A stretch of 64,000 nucleotides of DNA, taken from NCBI GenBank assembly GCA_041166385.1, contig JBEEFW010000145.1, forward strand, positions 15,052-79,051, written 5' to 3'. The DNA is from DASUCS01 sp041166385 (GTDB lineage Bacteria; Actinomycetota; Acidimicrobiia; Acidimicrobiales; JACDCH01). Under the pieces are notes generated by a model. It made no database searches. It saw nothing but the letters and a program-made list of their open reading frames with translations, and was not told the origin of the DNA. Below, piece after piece: positions 24,699 to 31,973 of the stretch; within the stretch, counting starts at the first letter, position 1; each line of letters begins with the position of its first letter. The position numbers were made by a program, and so were the translations under genes.

Positions 24699-25591
24699 CC
24701 GCCGACGCGCAGCAGCCGATCGGCGCGCCCGAACCGCCGCCGATCGGCGAGACCGCGCTCAAGCCCGACACGTTCAAAGGACAGACGGTGATCGTCACCG
24801 GGGGCGGCACCGGTCTCGGCAAAGCGATCGCCAGCGAGTTCGCCCGGCTCGGCGCGCGGCTCGTGATCGCCAGCCGCGCCGAGGAGCATCGTCGTGCCGG
24901 GGTCGACGCGATGCGCACGATCGGTGCCGATGTGATCGATGTGGAAGTCGACCTCCGGCAGCCGGAGCAGGTCGCGGCGCTGTTCGACACCGTCGAGGCG
25001 CGGTTCGGTCTGGCAGACGTCCTGATCAACAATGCCGCCGGAAACTTCCCCGTGCCGGCAGAGGATCTGAGCCCGAACGGCTGGCGCGCGGTCGTCGACA
25101 TCGTCCTGAACGGCACGTTCTACTGCTGCCGCGAGTTCGGGCGCCGCCACATCGCCGCCGCCACCCCGGGAGCGGTCGTCAACATCGGCGCGTCGTACGC
25201 GTGGACGGGCGGGCCGGGTTTCGCGCACTCGGCGGCGGCGAAGGCCGGCGTGAAGAACCTCACCGAATCGCTCGCGGTGGAGTGGGGCCCGTACGGCATC
25301 CGCGTGAACGGGCTCGTACCCGGACTGTTCCCGCACGTCGACGAGACCGCCGACATCATGTCGACGCCGGGCCGAGGCACGGCCGAAGCGCGTCGCCAAC
25401 CCGCGTATCGCGTCGGGCGACCGCACGAGCTCGGTTGGGCGGCGACGTTCCTTTCGTCGCCCTACGCCTCGTTCGTCAACGGACACACGATGGTGGTCGA
25501 CGGCGCCAACTGGCAGCGCCGGGCGATGGCGCAACCCGAGGTCACCCCCATCCGCGACCAGATGGGCAGAGACCCGTTCACCGTCTCCTGA
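24695..25591 (+). CDS. 2,4-dienoyl-CoA reductase-like SDR
   Basis: This 298-residue SDR has an N-terminal extension of ~28 residues, then TVIVTGGGTGLGKAIASEFARLGA (NADPH site, ~31-54). The family-specific INNAAGNFPVPAEDLSPNGW (~111-130) and IGASYAWTGGPGFAHSAAAKAGVKNL follow. The canonical catalytic Tyr (YxxxK) is replaced by Ser (S179-x3-K183), as in mitochondrial and peroxisomal 2,4-dienoyl-CoA reductases, which use a different active-site Tyr; here that could be Tyr168. It would reduce 2,4-dienoyl-CoA esters during beta-oxidation. The GTG start overlaps the crotonase stop. A 51-nt palindrome follows its stop. Confidence 0.83.
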   Translation: MTADAQQPIGAPEPPPIGETALKPDTFKGQTVIVTGGGTGLGKAIASEFARLGARLVIASRAEEHRRAGVDAMRTIGADVIDVEVDLRQPEQVAALFDTVEARFGLADVLINNAAGNFPVPAEDLSPNGWRAVVDIVLNGTFYCCREFGRRHIAAATPGAVVNIGASYAWTGGPGFAHSAAAKAGVKNLTESLAVEWGPYGIRVNGLVPGLFPHVDETADIMSTPGRGTAEARRQPAYRVGRPHELGWAATFLSSPYASFVNGHTMVVDGANWQRRAMAQPEVTPIRDQMGRDPFTVS

Positions 25592-25593
25592 GG

Positions 25594-25644
25594 CAACGTT
25601 TGGGCGTTTTCCGGTCCTCACGCCCGGGAGACGCCCAAACGTTG
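25594..25644. terminator. Singleton palindrome C (14-bp stem, 23-nt inner region) between convergent genes
   Basis: A perfect 14-bp inverted repeat, CAACGTTTGGGCGT and its complement, encloses 23 nt that can form a small extra CCGG/CCGGG pairing. It occupies almost exactly the 53 nt between the convergent stops of the dienoyl-CoA reductase (25591) and FadD-like (25645) genes. It is most likely a bidirectional terminator. The sequence is unrelated to families A and B, but its position and long-arm design are alike. Confidence 0.72.
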
Positions 25645-27234
25645 TCAGCCTTTGACGAACTTGGCGCCGCGCTCGCGGAGGTCGATCTTCAACACCTTGC
25701 CTGAAGCGTTCAACGGCAGCGCGTCGACGACCTCGATGTAGCGCGGCACCTTGTAGTTGGCCATGCGCTCGCGGCACCAGGCGATCACTTCGTCGTTGTC
25801 GACGGTCGTTCCCGTCACGGGAACGATGAACGCCATCCCCACCTCGCCGAGCCGCTGATCGGGCACGCCCACGACGCTGACCGCGGCGATCGACGGATGG
25901 GCGGTCATCGCCTTCTCGATCTCGGCGGGATACGCGTTGAACCCGCCGACGATGAACATGTCCTTCTTGCGGTCGGTGATGGCGAGGTTGCCGGCGGCGT
26001 CGCCCACCGCGACATCACCGGTATGCAGCCATCCGTCGGCATCGATCGCCTCGGCGGTCGCCTCCGGATTGTCGAGGTAGCCCTTCATGAGGTTGTAGCC
26101 GCGCACGAGCACCTCGCCCGGCTCGCCGACCGCGACCTCGCGGCCCTCGTCGTCGACGAGCCGCACCTCGACACCGGGGATGGCGCGTCCCGATGTCTTG
26201 GCGATCGTCTCGGGGTCGTCGTCGTGCCGGCACATCGTGGCGATGCCGTGCGCTTCGGTGAGCCCGTAGCCCGTCACCACCGTTTCGAAGCCGAGCACCT
26301 CCCGCATCGCGATGATCATCTCGGTCGTGATCGGCGCCGCCCCCGTCACCGACAATCGCAACGTCGAGAGGTCGAACTGGGCGAGGTCGGGATGGTTGAG
26401 GATCGTCTGGAAGATGGCCGGCGGTCCGGGCAGCATCGTGATGCGTTCCTCGGGGATGCGCTGCATCACCGACGGCACGTCGAACACCGGGTGCGGCACG
26501 ATCGTCGCGCCCTTCAGGAGGCAGGCGAGGATGCCAGCCTTCAACCCGAAGGCGTGGAAGAACGGGTTCACGATCAGGTAGCGATCGCCCTCACGCAGGC
26601 CGACCACGCTCGACCACGCGTCGTACGCGCGGATGCTCGCGGAATGGATGAGCATCGCTCCCTTCGGTGCTCCGGTCGTGCCGGAGGTGAAGAGGATGTC
26701 GCTCAGGTCATCGGGGCGCACCGCGTCGGCCCGCGCCGCGGCGTCGGCCGCCGAGACCGATGCGCCTCTCGCGAGGAAGTCGGTCCACGACGTGCAGCCG
26801 TCAGGTACCGCGCCGCGCAGGATGACGATGTCGTCGACCTCGTCCAGCACGCCCGCGTCGCGCAGCAACTCGACGTAGTCGGTGTCGAGAAAATCGGTGA
26901 CGGTGAACAACCGCCGCGCACCAGCGGCCCGCAACACGTAGCCGGCCTCTGCGCCCTTGAAGCGGGTGTTGAGCGGGATCACGACGCCGCCGACCGAGTG
27001 CGTGCCGAGCGCGACAACCGCCCACTCGTACACATTCGGCGCCCAGATGGCGACGCGATCGCCGGGCGTGACCCCGCTGGCGATGAGGGCGCGAGCCGCG
27101 CCGTCGATCTCGACGGCGAGCTCCGCGAACGTGAGGCGAACGTCGCCATCGACCACCGCCTCGCGCTCGCCGAACCGCGATGCCGCGCGGCGGATGACAC
27201 CCGGGATGGTGAGCGGCAGCTCGTCGCTCGTCAT
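25645..27234 (-). CDS. Acyl-CoA ligase, FadD3-like
   Basis: This 529-residue ANL-family ligase has the ATP motif FTSGTTGAPKG (~182-192), YGLTEAHGIATMCR, the hinge region GWLHTGDVAVGDAAGNLAITDRKKDMFIVGGFNAYPAEIE, and a terminal NASGKVLKIDL with the catalytic Lys. Several blocks (PNVYEWAVV, PLNTRFKGAEA, NPFFHAFGLKAGILACL, MLPGPPAIFQTIL, YGLTEAHGIATMCR) closely follow mycobacterial FadD3. FadD3 activates the steroid C/D-ring propionate HIP, so a role in ring or terpenoid catabolism is plausible but not proven. The start is ATG 27234, overlapping the upstream amidohydrolase stop by 4 nt. Confidence 0.87.
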   Translation of the reverse strand: MTSDELPLTIPGVIRRAASRFGEREAVVDGDVRLTFAELAVEIDGAARALIASGVTPGDRVAIWAPNVYEWAVVALGTHSVGGVVIPLNTRFKGAEAGYVLRAAGARRLFTVTDFLDTDYVELLRDAGVLDEVDDIVILRGAVPDGCTSWTDFLARGASVSAADAAARADAVRPDDLSDILFTSGTTGAPKGAMLIHSASIRAYDAWSSVVGLREGDRYLIVNPFFHAFGLKAGILACLLKGATIVPHPVFDVPSVMQRIPEERITMLPGPPAIFQTILNHPDLAQFDLSTLRLSVTGAAPITTEMIIAMREVLGFETVVTGYGLTEAHGIATMCRHDDDPETIAKTSGRAIPGVEVRLVDDEGREVAVGEPGEVLVRGYNLMKGYLDNPEATAEAIDADGWLHTGDVAVGDAAGNLAITDRKKDMFIVGGFNAYPAEIEKAMTAHPSIAAVSVVGVPDQRLGEVGMAFIVPVTGTTVDNDEVIAWCRERMANYKVPRYIEVVDALPLNASGKVLKIDLRERGAKFVKG

Positions 27235-28403
27235 GCGGAGATCTTGAACAGCGTGCGGGCGTTGTCGCCGAGGAAGGCGGCGCGCCGCGGCTCGGGAAAC
27301 GCCTCGACGAGCTCGCCGAGGTCGTTTATGTACTCCGGCGTGTGATCGGCGTGCGGGAAATCCGACGCCCACAGGAAGCGATCGCCGAATCGCTCCGCCA
27401 GCGCGGGGATCGTGCGCTCATCGGGATCGCACGAGATCCACACGCGGTCGCGGAAGTAGTCGCTCGGCTTGTTGTCGAGTGGCACACGGGTGCCGATGAA
27501 CGTGTGGCCGTACACAGCGTCGATGCGGTCGAGCCAGTAGCCGATCCAACCGCCGCCCGACTCGAGCACGATCACCTTGAGTCTCGGGAACTTGTCGAAC
27601 ACGCCGTAGTCGAAGAGTGTCGTGAACTGCTCGCGCACGCCGTTCGACGCGGTCACCGAGGCGAGGAGGCGGAGCTGCTTCACGTTCTCCCACGTCCCGA
27701 AACGCGCCCCCTTGGTCCATTGCGGCTCGAAGGTCGGGTGGATGGCGAAGGGCACGTCGAGATCCTGCGCGGCGGCGAACACCGGATCGTTGTCGGGGTG
27801 ACCGAGCGGGCGGCCGTCGTGCGTGAACGGCGCGACGTACACGCCGCGCGCCCCTTCGCCCACGGCTCGCTGCAGCTCGACCGCCGCCGCGGCGGGGTCA
27901 CTCAACGACAAGTGCGCCGTCGCGATCAGGCGGTCGCTCCCCGAGCAGAACTCGCAGATCCAGCGGTTGTACGCCCGCGTGTACGCCTGCGACAGCTCGG
28001 CGTCGTCGAGCTCGGCCTCCCACAGCAGGCCGACGGTCGTGTAGAGCACGGCGGCGTCGATGTGCTCGGCGTCGAGCACCTTGAGTCGCTCGTCAGGGTC
28101 CATACTGCCGAACGGTGCCTCGCCGAGATAGGTGCGCTCGGGATCGAGCTGCATCGCCCGCAGGTCGGGGTCGCCCATCGCGCCGAGCGTCGAGGGGAAG
28201 CCGCGCTTGCTCATGCGCGATCGCTCGCCGCCGATCTCGAGCTCTTCGAGCCCGTTCTCGTCGCGCACGAAGCGCAGCGCGCGGTCGCGGTACTTCGGCT
28301 CGAGGTACGTCTCCCACAAGTCGGGAGGTTCGAGGATGTGGCCGTCGGCGTCGACGGCCCCGTCGAACGACAGCCGCTGCGTGTCGTGCAGGTCGCGACC
28401 CAT
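27231..28403 (-). CDS. Amidohydrolase family 2 protein
   Basis: A 390-residue TIM-barrel metal hydrolase or decarboxylase. The N-terminus SFDGAVDADGHILEPPDLWETYL carries the DxDxHxxE-like metal motif (~19-25). DVPFAIHPTFEPQW supplies a further His. LESGGGWIGYWLDRIDAVYGH is the characteristic family segment, and WASDFPHADHTPEYI holds the distal Asp/His. It is a paralogue of the protein at 21835. It lies between an LLM oxidoreductase and a FadD3-like ligase with 1- and 4-nt junctions, forming a three-gene operon. The substrate is unknown. Confidence 0.88.
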   Translation of the reverse strand: MGRDLHDTQRLSFDGAVDADGHILEPPDLWETYLEPKYRDRALRFVRDENGLEELEIGGERSRMSKRGFPSTLGAMGDPDLRAMQLDPERTYLGEAPFGSMDPDERLKVLDAEHIDAAVLYTTVGLLWEAELDDAELSQAYTRAYNRWICEFCSGSDRLIATAHLSLSDPAAAAVELQRAVGEGARGVYVAPFTHDGRPLGHPDNDPVFAAAQDLDVPFAIHPTFEPQWTKGARFGTWENVKQLRLLASVTASNGVREQFTTLFDYGVFDKFPRLKVIVLESGGGWIGYWLDRIDAVYGHTFIGTRVPLDNKPSDYFRDRVWISCDPDERTIPALAERFGDRFLWASDFPHADHTPEYINDLGELVEAFPEPRRAAFLGDNARTLFKISA

Positions 28404-29332
28404 CAGAGGAGCGTCTCGGCGAGCACGTGCAGGTGCTCGATGTCGCTGAGGTCGAGCACCTGGAGGTAGAGGCGCTGCGCGCCGGCGGCGCCGTACTCCT
28501 TGGCGCGGGCCGCGACCTCGGCGGTCGTGCCGCCCAGTTGGTTCTTGCGTAGCTGTTCGGGATCCTGTCCGATCGCCTTCGCTCGTCGGACGAACGCGTC
28601 CTCGTCCTCGCCGCAGCAGGCCACCACCGCGGCCGAGAGCTTCAGCGTTGCCGGATCGCGGTCAGCCTTCTCGCACGCCTCTCGCACCTTCGAGAACTGA
28701 TCAGCGGCCGTGTTCGCCGGGCCGAACGGCAGGTTGTACTCGGCGGCGTACTGCGCCGCGAGCCGGGGCGTGCGCTTCGCACCCCAACCGCCCATCACGA
28801 TCGGCACGCCGCCGCTGCGTTCGTCGTGTTGCACGGGCTTCGGCAAGCCCGGTGAGCCCTCGACGCTCTGGCGTTTGCCGTCGTGCGCGAATGTCGACCC
28901 GAGCGGCGTCTTCCACATGCCGGTGACGATGGCGAGCTGATCCTCGAGCATCTCGAAGCGCTCGCCGGTCGGCGGGAACGGGATGCCGTTGGCGCGGTGC
29001 TCGACGTCGTTCCATGCCGCGCCGAGGCCGAGCTCGACGCGCCCGCCGGACATGGCGTCGGCCTGCGCGACCTCGATGGCCAGCTGTCCGGGGTAGCGGA
29101 ACGTCACGGGCGACACGAGGGTGCCGAGCCGGATGGTGGTGGTCTCGCGCGCCAGCGCCGCGAGTGTCACCCACGCGTCGGTCGGCCCCGGCAGGCCGTC
29201 GCCCTCGAAGGCGATGTAGTGATCCGACCGGAAGAACGCATCGAAGCCGAGCTGCTCGGCCGTCGTCGCCACCGCCAGCAACGTGTCGTACGACGCGCCC
29301 TGCTGCGGCTCGGTGAAAATCCGAAAGTCCAC
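28403..29332 (-). CDS. LLM class flavin-dependent oxidoreductase (probably F420-type)
   Basis: This 309-residue bacterial-luciferase-like TIM-barrel protein has the typical N-terminus DFRIFTEPQQGASYDTLLAVATTAEQLGFDAFFRSDHYIAF. It continues with RLGTLVSPVTFRYPGQLAIEVAQADAMSGGRVELGLGAAWND and PIVMGGWGAKRTPRLAAQYAAEYN. The subgroup with this SDHY...GRVELGLGAAW pattern uses coenzyme F420 in actinobacteria (TIGR03560-like), but FMN cannot be excluded. It is first in an operon with the amidohydrolase (shared base at 28403) and the FadD3-like ligase. The redox substrate is unknown. Confidence 0.88.
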   Translation of the reverse strand: MDFRIFTEPQQGASYDTLLAVATTAEQLGFDAFFRSDHYIAFEGDGLPGPTDAWVTLAALARETTTIRLGTLVSPVTFRYPGQLAIEVAQADAMSGGRVELGLGAAWNDVEHRANGIPFPPTGERFEMLEDQLAIVTGMWKTPLGSTFAHDGKRQSVEGSPGLPKPVQHDERSGGVPIVMGGWGAKRTPRLAAQYAAEYNLPFGPANTAADQFSKVREACEKADRDPATLKLSAAVVACCGEDEDAFVRRAKAIGQDPEQLRKNQLGGTTAEVAARAKEYGAAGAQRLYLQVLDLSDIEHLHVLAETLL

Positions 29333-29346
29333 GCCCCCTCGTTAGC

Positions 29347-29394
29347 AAATCCCACTCAGACATACACAGAAATGTGTATGTCTGAGTGGGATTT
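29347..29394. terminator. Family A palindrome, copy 2 (48 nt, perfect 22-bp stem, GAAA loop)
   Basis: A perfect 22-bp stem closed by a GAAA tetraloop. The outer arm is AAATCCCACTCAG and the inner arm ACATACACA, with exact complement. It lies 22 nt downstream of the polysaccharide deacetylase stop (minus strand) and upstream of the LLM gene, so it probably terminates the polysaccharide operon. Its 48-nt length and base-paired plan are identical to copies at 3024, 42982 and 58988. Confidence 0.8.
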
Positions 29395-29416
29395 CGTTGG
29401 ACAGCACGGGCAGGGG

Positions 29417-30241
29417 TCAGGTGACGGCGTCGGCGTAGCGGCCGCGGTTGGCGAGGCGGCGGAGGTTGTCCTCGATCGCCATGCCGCCCGCCGCCTTCCG
29501 CCGGAACCACTGCATCCCGTCGGTCACCTGGATCGGCGAGCGCGAGAGGCGATACGGGTCGGTGCGTCCATACGCGTTGGCCGTCGTGCCTGCGAGCGCC
29601 GCGGACCGGAATCGGCGGCGCACCTCGGCCTCGGCCTCGGCGTTCGGCGCCTGCGCCTTCGGATAGGCGAAGTGCGCGACCGGCAGATCGAGCCGTTCGC
29701 CGATGAGGTCGATCGAGCGGTCGAGTTCGCGGGCCGCCGTCGCGGCATCGATGCGGTCGAACAGCCGGTGGCTGTCGGTGTGCGAGCCGACGGTCACGAG
29801 CCCGGTGCGCACCGCGTCGCGCAGCGCGTCCCACGACATCGGTGGCGCGTCGCCCGGGAAGTCGCGCGCGTTCTCGATGAAGTCGGTCGCGACGTACACG
29901 ACCGCGGGCACGCCATGACGTGCGAGTACGGGCATCGCATGTTCCGCGAAGTCGTCCGTGCCGTCGTCGAACGTCACCACGATGTCGCGCTCGGTCGGAG
30001 GGGTGCGGCCGGCCAAGACGTCGAGTGCGGCGTCCAGCGTCGCGACACGCGCGCGGATCTCGCTCATCTGTTGGTCGAACAGCTCGATGGGCAGGTCGAC
30101 CGTCGAACCGCTGCCGCCCCCGACGCGGTGATACAGGAGCACGACGACGCCGGGACGCGGGCGCCGAACCACATCGATACCGGCCGCGGTTGCCTTCACC
30201 GCTTGCGCCGCGGCGCGACGGGCGGTCGACGTCCAACTCAC
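29417..30241 (-). CDS. Polysaccharide deacetylase (NodB/CE4 family)
   Basis: A 274-residue CE4 carbohydrate esterase that would remove N- or O-acetyl groups from a polysaccharide. The metal-binding motif 1 TFDDG is at 90-94 (two Asp) and motif 2 SHTDSH at 153-158 (two His). Motif 3 is the FAYPKAQ region, with Lys where most CE4 enzymes have Arg after YP. There is no convincing signal peptide. It is last in a run that includes a GT4 glycosyltransferase, a membrane protein and a DegT aminotransferase, and it overlaps the GT4 stop by 4 nt. Confidence 0.88.
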   Translation of the reverse strand: MSWTSTARRAAAQAVKATAAGIDVVRRPRPGVVVLLYHRVGGGSGSTVDLPIELFDQQMSEIRARVATLDAALDVLAGRTPPTERDIVVTFDDGTDDFAEHAMPVLARHGVPAVVYVATDFIENARDFPGDAPPMSWDALRDAVRTGLVTVGSHTDSHRLFDRIDAATAARELDRSIDLIGERLDLPVAHFAYPKAQAPNAEAEAEVRRRFRSAALAGTTANAYGRTDPYRLSRSPIQVTDGMQWFRRKAAGGMAIEDNLRRLANRGRYADAVT

Positions 30242-31362
30242 CTCGTCAGTATTCCGGCATAGAGCGACTCGAGCTGATGGGCGGCGCGCTCGATGTCGAA
30301 GTCGCGCACTCGTAGAGCACCGGCGGCGCCCAGCGTCCGCCGCAGTTCGGCGTCGCCGACCACCTCGCCGATCGCGCCCGCCAGCTCGTCCGGCCGCCCG
30401 GGAGCGACGAGCCGCCCCTCGACTCCGTCGGTGACCGCGGTCGGCGTGCCGCCCACAGCAGTGGCCACCACCGGGAGTCCCATCGCCATCGCTTCGAGCA
30501 GCGCGATCGGCAGACCCTCGACGCGCGATGCCAACACGAAGACGTCCGACGCGCTGAGCAGCGCGCCCGCATCCTCGACGTAGCCCAGCACGCGGAATCG
30601 CTCACCGAGCCCGAGCCGCGCCGCCTCGGCGCGGATCTCGGCTTCGAGCGGACCCTGGCCGGCGGCGAGGAACCGCACCTGCGGATGCGATGACGTCACG
30701 GCAACCGCGGCGCGCAACAACGTGGGGTAGTCCTTGGTCCACCGCATGTTCGCCACGGTCGTCACCGCGATGTCGTCGTCGGCGAGCCCGAACGTCGCCC
30801 GTTGCGCAGCTCGCTCGCGGCGCCTCGCCGCCAACGCGTCGACCGGCACACCGTGCACCACCACCTGCGTGTGCGCCCGGGCGCGCGGCGACATCGACTC
30901 GCGCACTTCGTCGGACACCGCGAGGTGGAGGTCGTCGAGCGCGAGCGACGAGCGGTTCGCCGCCCGCGTGACGCGTCCGAACGACGACCACAAGTTGTGT
31001 TCCGTGGCGACCAGCGCGGGCCGCGTCCGTCGCGGCATCGTCCGCACGAGTGGACGGATGGCCGCGGCGACGGCCGGTGAGTGCACGTGCACGATGTCGA
31101 AGTCTCGGCGCAACAGCGTGCGCAGTCGCAACAGCCAGCGGGGATTGGCCAAGCCGCGGCGGCCGCCGAGCAGATGACTCTTCACACCCACCCCGGCGAG
31201 CTCACCGACGAGATGGTTCTTCCACGGCAGCACGTATGCGACCTCGTACGTCACGGCGTCCGGGTCCGCGGCCCGCGCCACCGACACGAGCAGTCGCTCC
31301 GCGCCGCCGGGGCCAAGCCCCTTGATCACCCACAGCACCCGCAATGGACGCTGCGCGTTCAC
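30238..31362 (-). CDS. Glycosyltransferase family 4
   Basis: This 374-residue GT-B enzyme has an N-terminus RVLWVIKGLGPGGAERLLVSVARA, the typical acceptor-domain loop. Its C-domain contains NMRWTKDYPTLLRAA, RFLAAGQGPLEAEI and the donor-binding SDVFVLASRVEGLPIALLEAMAMGLPVVAT (E-x7-E). It transfers a sugar from a nucleotide donor to a growing glycan or lipid. GTG 31362 is chosen; the frame extends upstream only as overlap of the membrane-protein gene, whose stop shares 3 bases with this start. It acts with the DegT aminotransferase and CE4 deacetylase in a surface-glycan operon (inference). Confidence 0.87.
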   Translation of the reverse strand: MNAQRPLRVLWVIKGLGPGGAERLLVSVARAADPDAVTYEVAYVLPWKNHLVGELAGVGVKSHLLGGRRGLANPRWLLRLRTLLRRDFDIVHVHSPAVAAAIRPLVRTMPRRTRPALVATEHNLWSSFGRVTRAANRSSLALDDLHLAVSDEVRESMSPRARAHTQVVVHGVPVDALAARRRERAAQRATFGLADDDIAVTTVANMRWTKDYPTLLRAAVAVTSSHPQVRFLAAGQGPLEAEIRAEAARLGLGERFRVLGYVEDAGALLSASDVFVLASRVEGLPIALLEAMAMGLPVVATAVGGTPTAVTDGVEGRLVAPGRPDELAGAIGEVVGDAELRRTLGAAGALRVRDFDIERAAHQLESLYAGILTR

Positions 31363-31973
31363 GGCGCTGCTGCGACCGGGCGCGCCGCGGCGAGCAACAC
31401 CAGGATTCCGAGCGCGAGTGCGCCGCCGGTGCCGACGAGCACCGGTGCGACCGACGTCTCGCGGATCTGCAGTCGCGACGACCACGCCACCAGAACGCAG
31501 TGCAGCGCGACCAACGTGACCATCGCGGGGCGCCGCTCCTGCAGGCTCTCGTCACCACTACGGGCGCGGGCCTGCTGTACCCATCCCGCCACCGGCGCCA
31601 CCAGGAGCACCCCGAAGCAGCCTGCGGCACGCACGATGGGCGCCTCGCGTCCGGCGCTGTCGAGGATCGCCGTGCCCATCATCACGAACGCGATCGCCGC
31701 GAGCACGATCGGGTGCGGCGAGATGCTCGCGGCCCCGCACACGACCGCCAGGACCAGCATCACGGCCATCACGAGGATCACGCGCTCGGTGTCGGGCACC
31801 GTGGCGTAGATGCCGATGCTCGTGATCGCGAGCAACGGCACCGCGACCCGCGCCGCCCAGCGCGGGAAGGAGAACGTGAGGAAGGGTACGGCGACGATCG
31901 ACACGATCGCGAGTGGGAACGCGATGCCGCGGAAGCGCGGGGTGCGTCCGGCGTTGACCTTGGCGAACGTCAA
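31359..31973 (-). CDS. Multi-pass membrane protein of unknown function
   Basis: A 204-residue hydrophobic protein with about six membrane segments: AFPLAIVSIVAVPFLTF, VAVPLLAITSIGIYATV, RVILVMAVMLVLAVVCG, IVLAAIAFVMMGTAIL, AAGCFGVLLVAPVAGWV, MVTLVALHCVLVAW and the terminal ALALGILVLLAA. No conserved domain is recognised. The open frame is longer upstream but is shadow inside the DegT gene. The likely start is TTG 31973, overlapping the DegT TGA (TTGA). It sits within the sugar operon, so a role in glycan or lipid-linked sugar export is a reasonable guess only. Confidence 0.7.
   Translation of the reverse strand: MTFAKVNAGRTPRFRGIAFPLAIVSIVAVPFLTFSFPRWAARVAVPLLAITSIGIYATVPDTERVILVMAVMLVLAVVCGAASISPHPIVLAAIAFVMMGTAILDSAGREAPIVRAAGCFGVLLVAPVAGWVQQARARSGDESLQERRPAMVTLVALHCVLVAWSSRLQIRETSVAPVLVGTGGALALGILVLLAAARPVAAAP

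Noticed and set aside
27342..28469. 375-aa plus-strand frame over the amidohydrolase at 27231
   Set aside because: Antisense shadow; no recognisable motif and no ribosome site, while the minus-strand gene is well supported.
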